Of a stretch of DNA of 42,055 nucleotides, positions 1 to 7,411 are shown piece by piece. The notes beneath the pieces were generated by a model that saw nothing but the letters and a program-made list of their open reading frames with translations, made no database searches and was not told the origin of the DNA. Location of the stretch: positions 1 to 42,055 of the forward strand of contig CAUJIC010000041.1 in NCBI GenBank assembly GCA_963205305.1. Direction: 5' to 3'. A program made the translations under genes and the position numbers. Position 1 is the first letter of the stretch. Each line of letters begins with the position of its first letter. This stretch comes from Pseudomonadota bacterium (lineage in GTDB: Bacteria; Pseudomonadota; Alphaproteobacteria; Rickettsiales; UBA3002).

Positions 1-2
1 GC

Positions 3-2270
3 GCCTATTCCCAAGACAAGAGAACGGGTGATTTTCATGTGCCTGATAATCGTGTCAGGCAGGGTATGTTTAACCGCGAAAACCCAGAATATGAACGCGC
101 CATTGATAACCTAGTGGGTCGCGATGGAAAAATTACTGTTACCGAGGAAGTGCGCCACAAGGGCATCACGATTCCTGCGGGCCAGTATGAGGTTGCCTCG
201 TTTGAGAAGCAGTTGCTTGTTGCTAACCTGACCGATGATAAGACGCTAAATCCTACTGCCCCATTGGCGGCAAACCAAAATGGGGTGGCTTCAGCAGCCC
301 GTGTGTTGGATGCACAATCGGATGTGCCAGTGCAGGGCAACGACCCGCGCAAAGCCATGCAGGCCTATATTGGCCAAGTGACCGAAAGAAAAAACGCGGA
401 TGAGAACCTGTTGCCAACAGTAGATGGCATGGTTGTGTTGCCGAAAGGTAAATATCCAACAGGTGAGCTGGATTCAAAAGGCCACCCTGTCACGATTGTC
501 ATTCCGGATGGAATTGTGCTGAAGCCCGATAACGTGCAGAAGTATATTGAACAGCATCTGAAGCGTGCAGGGCTTGAAATTTCGCAAGGGCATCCCGCAA
601 ATGAAGCGCCTGCAGCAGCGGCTAATCCCGAAACACCAGCTGTTGCCGCTAAACCACAAACCGACGCACCCGCGAAGCTAGCGGCGAAGGCGGATGAGCA
701 TGGGCATACGGAAAGCAAGACGGCTGCTGTCGATGCGCCCTCGGTTGATCCTAAACATATGAGCAAAGTAGATGCGCAGAAGCTGCAAGCAGAGATGATT
801 AAGCTTGGTTTGGATACTGGCCAGAAACCCGGTGTGGTGCATGACGGCCATGCCGATACAGCTAAGCTTGATGGTGTTATTGGCCCTAAAACCACTGCCT
901 CACTCGAGAAATTTGCTAAAGAGCACAACATGAAGCCCGAGCAAGTTGCTGCGGTACTGATGAGTGGCGATGAGCAAAAAATTGCGGCGATGATGGGTGC
1001 AAAACCAACTGTTGCAGTAGCATCAGGTCGGAGCAGTATTGATCAGAATAACATCGATGCTGGTGCTACGCCTGCTTCTGCAGCCGTTGCGGTTGCAGCC
1101 GCAGCGCCAAAAGCAGCCGAAGTGTTTGATAAGCACGATGCAATGCAGGCTGCTGCCGCTGCGAAATTTGACGCACCAGCGCCAGCATTGAAGACGGCTG
1201 AAGCGCCAGCTAAAAAAGAAACACCAGCGGTTGCCGCAGCTCCAGCTGAACAACCTACTGCACCAGCGCAGAAAGTCTCTGGGCCAGATAACTCACTTGC
1301 TATGGCAGCACGTGACGCAGCGGCAGGAGACAAGTTAGCATTCGCGGATAGGGCGCCGACACGTGACCCCGCTACGAAGGAGCAACTGGCTGGCCAACTT
1401 GGTAAAATCCTTGAAGCCTCGTCGCAGAATCGTGATGATGAGATCCGCAAATATGCAGATCTTGTTAAGAGCGCTGCTCCGATTCAAGTGGGACAAGGTG
1501 AGACTCTCACACTCACGACGCATAAAACAACGGTTAAATCGGCTGATGGCCAGGTCATTGTCAATGCGGGTGATGCCAAGGGCGCTGTTGAGATGGATAA
1601 AGCGGGCACGATCAATCCAAAAGATTTCGCCCGCGAAGTTACCATCAATGCAAAGACTGCGGATACGGCAAATCTGAACCAGTTGTTGACGCGTATTGAG
1701 GCAGAAGTGAATCGCGAGTTGCGTGGGAGGTCGGGTGCTCAGGCACTTTCGAATCCGAACATGCAGAAAGCGGTTGAAGCTGCACCAGCCACAAAAGAGG
1801 CTTATGGCACATTAGATGGTGCCAGCGGTAAGCCTGAAGTTGCATGGCGCAGTATGAAAGATCTTACCTCGGATCAGATTACGGCAGCGAAGGATTTAGT
1901 TGCGGTGATGAGCAATAAATCGGCATCGCCTTCGGCTAAGATTGAAGCCGCTGCGAACGCCGAAAAAGCAGGTGTTGATCTTAAACAACTCGAGTACAAA
2001 GCTGTAGGCGCAAAAGATCACGCAATTGTGGCCAATGAAGTAGGCGCAATCAAGGCGCAATCTTCTCGTGCTGCAGCAGAAGTATCGGCTGTATTTGCTG
2101 CGTCATCGTTTGGCGGATCGGAAGCGCCTGCGCAATCGACCGCACAGCAGCAAGCACGCGAGCAAACGCAGACGCTTGCATCGAGTCGTGCGGAGGTGGA
2201 TTTCAATGATCTGCCGAAGCAGAACTTGCCGAACCTCAAACAAGGTCAAGGTACTAGCCGTAGCGCCTAA
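3..2270 (+). CDS. Large Ala/Pro-rich protein with peptidoglycan-binding-like segment, 5' end cut by window
   Basis: The reading frame is open to the left edge, so the true start is probably outside the window; a GTG at 39 is the first in-window start and gives 743 codons. No family is recognised over the full length. About nt 770-930 (residues ~245-297 from the GTG) resembles a PG_binding_1 repeat: a leading LQAEMIKLGL, then LDGVIGPKTTASLEKFAKEH, the D-G-x-x-G-x-x-T pattern of that fold. Long Ala/Pro/Lys-rich linkers (nt ~600-740 and ~1060-1290) separate this from other parts, and the C-terminus is Gln/Ser-rich. No membrane segment is seen. A strong terminator follows, so this is the last gene of its transcript. 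A cell-envelope role is possible but is inference only. Confidence 0.6.
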   Translation, partial: AYSQDKRTGDFHVPDNRVRQGMFNRENPEYERAIDNLVGRDGKITVTEEVRHKGITIPAGQYEVASFEKQLLVANLTDDKTLNPTAPLAANQNGVASAARVLDAQSDVPVQGNDPRKAMQAYIGQVTERKNADENLLPTVDGMVVLPKGKYPTGELDSKGHPVTIVIPDGIVLKPDNVQKYIEQHLKRAGLEISQGHPANEAPAAAANPETPAVAAKPQTDAPAKLAAKADEHGHTESKTAAVDAPSVDPKHMSKVDAQKLQAEMIKLGLDTGQKPGVVHDGHADTAKLDGVIGPKTTASLEKFAKEHNMKPEQVAAVLMSGDEQKIAAMMGAKPTVAVASGRSSIDQNNIDAGATPASAAVAVAAAAPKAAEVFDKHDAMQAAAAAKFDAPAPALKTAEAPAKKETPAVAAAPAEQPTAPAQKVSGPDNSLAMAARDAAAGDKLAFADRAPTRDPATKEQLAGQLGKILEASSQNRDDEIRKYADLVKSAAPIQVGQGETLTLTTHKTTVKSADGQVIVNAGDAKGAVEMDKAGTINPKDFAREVTINAKTADTANLNQLLTRIEAEVNRELRGRSGAQALSNPNMQKAVEAAPATKEAYGTLDGASGKPEVAWRSMKDLTSDQITAAKDLVAVMSNKSASPSAKIEAAANAEKAGVDLKQLEYKAVGAKDHAIVANEVGAIKAQSSRAAAEVSAVFAASSFGGSEAPAQSTAQQQAREQTQTLASSRAEVDFNDLPKQNLPNLKQGQGTSRSA

Positions 2271-2295
2271 GCGTTCAGGCTTTTGATTGAACACC

Positions 2296-2334
2296 AAGGC
2301 CGAGGTTGCTAACGTGACCTCGGCCTTTTCTTTT
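2296..2334 (+). terminator. Rho-independent terminator
   Basis: An 11-bp perfect stem (2296-2306 pairing with 2317-2327; left arm AAGGCCGAGGT) encloses a 10-nt loop and runs directly into a T-rich tract (TTTTCTTTT). It lies 25 nt after the stop of the Ala/Pro-rich gene, and the next gene begins immediately after it. Confidence 0.9.
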
Positions 2335-2345
2335 GTGGAGTGTTT

Positions 2346-2882
2346 GTGAGCCTTATCCCGACATCTGCTGATTCGCCCATCCTCAAAATTGGGGCGGTGG
2401 TGCTGCGTGTTGGTGGGCAAGTGCTGGTGATTCAGCCCAAGCCCAAACATGCGGGCGAGATTCCGCCATTCGTGCTGCCGCGTGGCAGCCGCCAGTATCA
2501 GGATGCGAATGGTGGTTGGCACGATGCGCGCGATGTAGCAACGGGCGAGAAATACGCAGCGATGCTGGAGCCATTCACCCGCGCGTTGGCGCGTGAAGTG
2601 GAGGAAGAAGCGGGCGTGACCGAAGCGATGCTGGCGCGTGCGGATGTGCACGAGTTGGGGAGGCTGGAATTTCAATCACGCAGCAAGGGTGTGTACCCTA
2701 TCTATTGGTTTGTGGTGCGGCTGGATGAGGCGGATGCGGCAAACTTAGCGGATACTATTCCCGAGGATGCTCTGGGTGTTCGCTGGGCAACGCTTGATGC
2801 GATTAAGGCGATGGCAGCACGCGGGGAATTTTCGGCAGGGTATATAGCTGTTATCGAGGCCGCGCTACGCCTGCCACACTAA
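2346..2882 (+). CDS. Nudix hydrolase
   Basis: A predicted pyrophosphohydrolase of nucleoside diphosphate-linked compounds; the substrate cannot be read from sequence. The Nudix helix is clear at REVEEEAGV, with an upstream Glu seven residues before the Arg. The Gly that normally opens the box is displaced by two residues, so the box is slightly atypical. GTG at 2346 is preferred because GGAG at 2337-2340 is spaced 5 nt from it; an in-frame GTG at 2340 would overlap that site. The gene starts right after a terminator, so it needs its own promoter or read-through. Its 3' end overlaps the convergent rnd gene by 18 bp. About 178 residues, normal for a single-domain Nudix protein. Confidence 0.85.
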   Translation: MSLIPTSADSPILKIGAVVLRVGGQVLVIQPKPKHAGEIPPFVLPRGSRQYQDANGGWHDARDVATGEKYAAMLEPFTRALAREVEEEAGVTEAMLARADVHELGRLEFQSRSKGVYPIYWFVVRLDEADAANLADTIPEDALGVRWATLDAIKAMAARGEFSAGYIAVIEAALRLPH

Positions 2883-4037
2883 CCCAAAGCCACCACGGTG
2901 GGGCACCACTTTCGCGGTCAGCTTGCCCTCGAGCAAATCCTTCGCCGCTTGGCCAAAAATTTCGAAGCGCCAGCCATGGCCGAAATGTGCTTTATCGAGC
3001 GGTAATTTGCCGCGTACGACAGCTTCCAGCTCTTCCTTATCCGCCACTAGTCGCGGCACCGTGTGGTAATCTTCCGCCTTTTGGCGCAGCAATAATTTCA
3101 ACTGGTCGAGGCAGGCTTCCTGTGCGGCGGGCATGGGCTTTTCGCGCTCCTCGGGCTGCGGGAAACTATCATGCGGGGCGGCGAGTGCGGCTTGCACGGC
3201 CTCAAGCAGCGAGGTCATCATGCTGCCGCCAAGCTGGCCTTGGATGCCGCGCACCTCGAGCATTTCATCCGTCGTTTTCGGCATTTGCCTGGCGACCTGC
3301 ACCACGTAATCATCCTTTAAAATACGCTGGCGGGGGACATCTTTTTTTGCGGCCATTTCCTCGCGCCACATGGCGGCGGCACGCAGGGTTTGCAGCACCA
3401 TCGGCGAGCGCGATTTTACCTTGAGGCGGCGCCATGATTTGCTCGCATCGACGCGGTAATTGGTGATGTCGGACAAATCCGTCATTTCCTCGGCAATCCA
3501 TGCGCCGCGGTGGTCGGCCTCGATTTGTGCGCGCAACTTCTCGTAAATCACGCGCAGGTGAATCACATCATCCAGCGCATAGACCATTTGGCGGTCGCTT
3601 AAGGGGCGGCGCGCCCAATCGGTGAAGCGGCTGGCTTTATCGAGCGTGGCGCCGACAATATCCGTCACCAGATTTTCATAAGAAATGGATTCGCCATAAC
3701 CGCAGACCATGGCCGCGATTTGCGTATCATAGATGGGGAAGGGCACATGCCCAGTCGCCTTCACGAAAATTTCGATATCCTGACCGCAGGCATGAAATAC
3801 TTTCATCAGCCGTTCGTTGGCGAACGCTTCGTAAAGCGGGGCGAGGTCCATATCCGGCCCTGCGATGGGGTCAATCGCCACGGCTTCCTTGCTGGTGCCC
3901 ACTTGGATGAGGCACAGCTGCGGGAAATAGGTGCGCTCGCGGATGAATTCGGTATCGACCGTGATGAATTGCTCGTCGCCAAAGGTGGCGCAGAATTGCA
4001 TGAGGTCGGCGGTGGTGGTGATGGTGCGTGTCTTCAT
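2865..4037 (-). CDS. rnd: Ribonuclease D
   Basis: A 3'-5' exoribonuclease that trims tRNA 3' ends and other small RNAs. All three DEDD exonuclease motifs are visible: Exo I with D28 and E30 (VDTEF), Exo II with D87 (HACGQDIEIF), and Exo III with Y153 and D157 (YALDDV, the Y-x3-D form). An HRDC-type helical region follows at ~210-290 (around PRQRILKDDYVVQVARQMP). Length 390 aa matches the family. The start ATG is at 4037; no strong ribosome-binding site is seen. The gene ends tail to tail with the Nudix gene, overlapping it by 18 bp, and stops with TAG. It is divergent from the cytochrome gene. Confidence 0.95.
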   Translation of the reverse strand: MKTRTITTTADLMQFCATFGDEQFITVDTEFIRERTYFPQLCLIQVGTSKEAVAIDPIAGPDMDLAPLYEAFANERLMKVFHACGQDIEIFVKATGHVPFPIYDTQIAAMVCGYGESISYENLVTDIVGATLDKASRFTDWARRPLSDRQMVYALDDVIHLRVIYEKLRAQIEADHRGAWIAEEMTDLSDITNYRVDASKSWRRLKVKSRSPMVLQTLRAAAMWREEMAAKKDVPRQRILKDDYVVQVARQMPKTTDEMLEVRGIQGQLGGSMMTSLLEAVQAALAAPHDSFPQPEEREKPMPAAQEACLDQLKLLLRQKAEDYHTVPRLVADKEELEAVVRGKLPLDKAHFGHGWRFEIFGQAAKDLLEGKLTAKVVPHRGGFGLVWQA

Positions 4038-4098
4038 GGGGGCTTACTACAGTATGCTGGGGGCGGGGTGCAATGAATTTCATTAATACGGGCAGAGC

Positions 4099-4139
4099 TT
4101 GACCTGCATCAACGTGGATTTCCTGAGATGGAATAGCAT
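4099..4139 (+). promoter_or_regulatory. FNR/FixK-type box with class II promoter geometry
   Basis: TTGACCTGCATCAA at 4099-4112 matches the FNR/Anr/FixK consensus TTGAY-N4-RTCAA at every defined base. A -10-like TAGCAT sits at 4134-4139, predicting a start near 4146. The box centre (4105.5) then falls about 41 bp upstream, the classic spacing for FNR-family class II activation. The ATG of the downstream cytochrome gene is at 4162. Binding and use are inferred from sequence. Confidence 0.65.
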
Positions 4140-4161
4140 GCCCTCAAATAGGAGGGTATCA

Positions 4162-4701
4162 ATGAGCACGATGAGTCGAATTCGTATCTACCACGCAGTG
4201 CTGGCTGTATTGGCGCTCCTGAGTTTCCTGACGGGCGAGTTGGGCTTGATTCATGCGTGGTTGGGCTATGGTGTTTCCCTTGTGGTAGTGCTTCGCCTTC
4301 TCTGGGCGCTTGGTGGGGAACGTCAGCTGGGTCTGATGCGCTTCTATCCCTCGTTTCTGGGGATGAACGTGACGAACATGCTAACCCACCCTGCCGTGAG
4401 CAGAACATTGATATTGGGGATTGCGCTGTGTCTTGTGGTGGTCTCGGCTACGGGGGTTATTATTGACAAGGGGGAAGCCTTAGGGCTTGCCAATACTCAA
4501 GTTGTGGCCGCTGCTAATGCCGATGATGACGAAGACCGCAACGAAGCACGCCACGAGGAAGAAGAGGGTTTCTGGGGCGAGGTGCACGAAGCATCAGGCA
4601 ATTTGATGATATTCTTGGTTGGAGCGCATGTCGGCTACCTCCTGCTGTTTAGGTTGCCGCTTGCACGCTTCATGTTGTTTTTTCCAAAAACGCCACGCTA
4701 G
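4162..4701 (+). CDS. Cytochrome b561-type membrane protein
   Basis: A 179-residue integral membrane protein resembling the di-heme cytochrome b561 / hydrogenase cytochrome b group, which passes electrons between quinones and periplasmic partners. About four hydrophobic helices are visible (~10-30, 32-50, 83-101, 146-165). Candidate heme-ligand histidines are H11, H31, H142 and H156. An unusual acidic loop (DDDEDRNEARHEEEEG, ~121-136) separates helices 3 and 4. ATG 4162 is chosen because AGGAGG at 4150-4155 precedes it; longer TTG or ATG starts would swallow that site. The upstream FNR/FixK box suggests induction at low oxygen. It stands alone, divergent from rnd and convergent with the DUF167 gene. 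The electron partner is unknown. Confidence 0.75.
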   Translation: MSTMSRIRIYHAVLAVLALLSFLTGELGLIHAWLGYGVSLVVVLRLLWALGGERQLGLMRFYPSFLGMNVTNMLTHPAVSRTLILGIALCLVVVSATGVIIDKGEALGLANTQVVAAANADDDEDRNEARHEEEEGFWGEVHEASGNLMIFLVGAHVGYLLLFRLPLARFMLFFPKTPR

Positions 4702-4725
4702 GCTGATTCATCCGTTGGCTGCGTA

Positions 4726-4980
4726 TTAATGATACGCAATGATTTTATGCCGCGAAAGCGCGCCACGCGCGATAGAAAGCCGCGATTTGGGGATGCCAAA
4801 TGCCTCGGAAATCAGGGCAATTATGGCATCATTGGCCTTGCCATCCTCGGGTGCAACCCGCACTTTCACCACCAGCTCGCCCGCCGCATTCATGCTCTCA
4901 ATCCCTTCGCTACGCGCGCGGGGGGTGACCTTGAGGGCGAGTTTGCCGCTTGAAATGAGCATTTCTTTTGCATTTTCCAT
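4726..4980 (-). CDS. DUF167 / YggU family protein
   Basis: A small conserved protein (84 aa) of unknown function. The family pattern is clear: KVTPRAR near the N-terminus, then [14 protein letters not shown], and a C-terminal [14 protein letters not shown]. Length is typical for YggU-type proteins (about 80-100 aa). It is transcribed away from aspS, with 54 bp between the two starts, and converges on the cytochrome gene with a 24-bp gap. The start ATG at 4980 has a purine-poor upstream region. Confidence 0.85.
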   Translation of the reverse strand: MENAKEMLISSGKLALKVTPRARSEGIESMNAAGELVVKVRVAPEDGKANDAIIALISEAFGIPKSRLSIARGALSRHKIIAYH

Positions 4981-5034
4981 GGGGTCTCGTTATACCACGC
5001 GCTTATAAAAACACTATTGTTTAGGGCTTTGATT

Positions 5035-6915
5035 ATGCACGCGTACCGCACCCATACCTGTAACGAACTTCGCACCGCACATGTGGGCGCTGAAGTGAAA
5101 CTCTCTGGCTGGGTGCACCGCGTGCGCGACCACGGGCAATTGGCGTTCCTCGATCTGCGCGACCATTACGGCATCACCCAAGTGGTGGCCGATAGCGCAA
5201 GCGGGCTGTTCGATAGCTTGAGCAAGCTGAAGAATGAATCAGTAGTGACCATCACCGGCAACGTGGTGGCGCGCGCGAACGAAGCGGTGAACCGCGATTT
5301 GCCCACGGGCGAAATCGAGATTGCAGTGAAGGCGCTGCATATCGAATCCGTGGCGGATGTGTTGCCGTTGCAAGTGAACAGCGAGGTGGAATTCCCGGAG
5401 GCGACTCGCCTGACCTACCGCTTCCTCGATTTGCGCCGCGAGAAATTGCACAACAATATTGTGCTGCGTAGCAAGGTGATTTCGAGCCTCCGCCGCCGTA
5501 TGACCGACCAAGGATTTTTGGAATACCAAACACCGATTCTGACCGCGAGCTCGCCCGAAGGCGCGCGCGATTACCTTGTGCCTAGCCGTGTGCACCCAGG
5601 GAAATTCTATGCCCTGCCGCAAGCACCGCAGATGTTCAAGCAGCTCCTCATGGTGAGTGGTTTTGACCGCTACTTCCAGATTGCCCCATGCTTTAGGGAT
5701 GAGGATGCGCGCGCCGATCGCTCGCCGGGGGAATTCTACCAGCTCGATATTGAGATGAGCTTTGTGACGCAGGAAGATGTGTTCGCGGCGATTGAACCGG
5801 TGATGGTAGGCGTGTTCGAGGAATTTTCGGACTGGAAAGTTACCCCTGCACCATTCGTGCGTATCCCATACGAAACCGCAATGCTGGAATATGGCTCCGA
5901 TAAGCCTGATTTACGCAACCCGCTGAAGATTGTTGACGTCACAGAGTTCTTTGCTGACGATTCCGTATCTTTCAAAGCATTCAAGGGCAAGACTGTTCGG
6001 GCAATTGCTGCACCAGCGTGTGCCGACAAGCCTCGAAGCTTTTTTGATAAGCTCAATGAATGGATTCGCGAAGAGGGTGGAGCTGGATTAGGTTACATTA
6101 CTATAGATAATATCGAGCATAAGAAACTTGCAGATGGTGCAGTGAAATTTGGTGTAACCGCGGGAGAACCGATTACTGCTGGCGGACCAATCGCTAAATT
6201 TATTCCTACCGAAATTCTAGTCGATATGTGCATTAAAGCAGCAGCTTCAAATGGAAGCACACTTTTCTTTGTTGCGGATAACAAAGCCGATGTTGCTGCA
6301 AAACTAGCTGGTAAAGCGCGCAATGAAATAGCACAGCAGCTAAACCTCATCGAACAGGGCGTGTACAAATTCTGCTGGGTGGTGGATTTCCCGTATTACG
6401 AATGGAATGCGGACGAGAACAAAATCGACTTCTCGCATAACCCCTTCAGCATGCCACAAGGCGGGCTTGAGGCGCTCAATAACGCCAAGAGCGATGCGGA
6501 GTTACTCAACATTAAAGCCTTCCAATATGACATTGTGTGCAACGGGGTGGAGCTATCCAGCGGTGCGATTCGTAACCACAAGCCAGAAATTATGCTGCGC
6601 GCGTTCGAGATTGCGGGCTACACGAAGGCCGATGTGGAAGGCAAATTTGCCGCACTCTTCAACGCGTTCCATTATGGCGCCCCACCGCATGGCGGCTTGG
6701 CCCCAGGGGTTGACCGCATGGTGATGCTGATTGCGAACGAGCCGAACATCCGCGAGGTGATTTGCTTCCCGATGAACCAGCAAGCGCAAGATTTGCTGAT
6801 GCAAGCGCCCAACGTCGCGGGCGAGAAGCATCTGCGTGAACTGAACATTCAGCTTTCGCCCAAGGCAAAGCAGTTGCTTGAGGAAGAACGCGCCAAAGCA
6901 TCGGACGCGGCGTAA
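5035..6915 (+). CDS. aspS: Aspartyl-tRNA synthetase
   Basis: A class II synthetase that charges tRNA with aspartate. ATG 5035 gives the usual bacterial N-terminus (MHAYRTHTC); the TTG at 5017 would add six unlikely residues. The OB-fold anticodon domain covers ~1-110, the class II core starts ~140 with [19 protein letters not shown] as motif 2, a GAD insertion lies at ~300-420, and motif 3 ([12 protein letters not shown]) is near the C-terminus. Length 626 aa is normal for the long bacterial form. H33 in VRDHGQ is at the position where non-discriminating enzymes carry His, so it may also charge tRNA-Asn if GatCAB is present. The part coding for the GAD insertion (about 5930-6350) is clearly A+T-richer than the flanks. 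Its stop overlaps the next start by one base. Confidence 0.97.
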   Translation: MHAYRTHTCNELRTAHVGAEVKLSGWVHRVRDHGQLAFLDLRDHYGITQVVADSASGLFDSLSKLKNESVVTITGNVVARANEAVNRDLPTGEIEIAVKALHIESVADVLPLQVNSEVEFPEATRLTYRFLDLRREKLHNNIVLRSKVISSLRRRMTDQGFLEYQTPILTASSPEGARDYLVPSRVHPGKFYALPQAPQMFKQLLMVSGFDRYFQIAPCFRDEDARADRSPGEFYQLDIEMSFVTQEDVFAAIEPVMVGVFEEFSDWKVTPAPFVRIPYETAMLEYGSDKPDLRNPLKIVDVTEFFADDSVSFKAFKGKTVRAIAAPACADKPRSFFDKLNEWIREEGGAGLGYITIDNIEHKKLADGAVKFGVTAGEPITAGGPIAKFIPTEILVDMCIKAAASNGSTLFFVADNKADVAAKLAGKARNEIAQQLNLIEQGVYKFCWVVDFPYYEWNADENKIDFSHNPFSMPQGGLEALNNAKSDAELLNIKAFQYDIVCNGVELSSGAIRNHKPEIMLRAFEIAGYTKADVEGKFAALFNAFHYGAPPHGGLAPGVDRMVMLIANEPNIREVICFPMNQQAQDLLMQAPNVAGEKHLRELNIQLSPKAKQLLEEERAKASDAA

Positions 6916-7157
6916 TGTTTTTTACCATTCTGGGTCTGCTTGGTGTGGCCATCAACCTGATTGCCTATGGGTTGCTTTCCACTGGGCGTATGCGGGCGGA
7001 CGAAATGCGCTATCAGCTTATCAATATCCTCGGCACAACGGGCATTTTGCTGTCGCTTATACCGCAATGGAATTTACCTATTTTTATTAGTAATGCGGCA
7101 TGGCTTTTGATTGGTATCGTTGGACTTGCGCGCATCATCCGCCTGAGGAGGGCTTAA
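6915..7157 (+). CDS. Small membrane protein, CBU_0592-like, first of a tandem pair
   Basis: An 80-residue protein with two to three hydrophobic helices (~3-22, ~36-52, ~57-74) and a basic C-terminus (RIIRLRRA). It resembles the CBU_0592-like small membrane proteins, whose function is unknown. The next gene is a paralog: both carry a central [ED]xMR[YF]QL[IM]N[IF]LG stretch and a NLP[IV]FI segment. The start ATG at 6915 shares its A with the TAA stop of aspS, so translation is probably coupled to aspS. The two paralogs may form a heteromer (inference). Confidence 0.75.
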   Translation: MFFTILGLLGVAINLIAYGLLSTGRMRADEMRYQLINILGTTGILLSLIPQWNLPIFISNAAWLLIGIVGLARIIRLRRA

Positions 7158-7411
7158 TGGAATTCACCACTATCGACATCATCGGTCTCACTGCTCCCGT
7201 ACTATTTTTATTTGCGTATGCAATGATTTCGCTGGGTAAATGGCAGGCGGAAAGCATGCGGTTTCAGCTGATGAATTTCCTCGGTGCGATAGCGATTCTC
7301 ATTTCGCTGACCAAGGATTTTAACCTGCCCGTTTTCATCCTCGAAATTTGCTGGGGCGCGATTAGTGTCTACGGTATCCGTAAAGCATGGAAGGCGCGCA
7401 AAAGCGCTTAG
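7157..7411 (+). CDS. Small membrane protein, CBU_0592-like, second of a tandem pair
   Basis: An 84-residue protein with three hydrophobic stretches (~7-25, ~38-52, ~58-72) and a basic tail. It is a paralog of the preceding gene: ESMRFQLMNFLGAIAIL matches DEMRYQLINILGTTGIL, and NLPVFI matches NLPIFI. ATG 7157 shares a base with the TAA of the first copy and has GAGGAGGG just upstream; an upstream in-frame ATG at 7100 lies inside the first copy and is rejected. The 3' end overlaps the convergent acyltransferase gene by 4 bp. Function unknown; membrane location is clear. Confidence 0.75.
   Translation: MEFTTIDIIGLTAPVLFLFAYAMISLGKWQAESMRFQLMNFLGAIAILISLTKDFNLPVFILEICWGAISVYGIRKAWKARKSA

Noticed and set aside
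1060..1290. Repeated Ala/Pro codon stretches as possible DNA repeats or CRISPR
   Set aside because: Irregular units within one open frame; this is low-complexity protein coding, as in the parvulin tail at 13030-13185.
4721..4737. GCGTAT/ATACGC inverted repeat as a terminator between the cytochrome and DUF167 genes
   Set aside because: Only 6 bp and no T-run on either strand.
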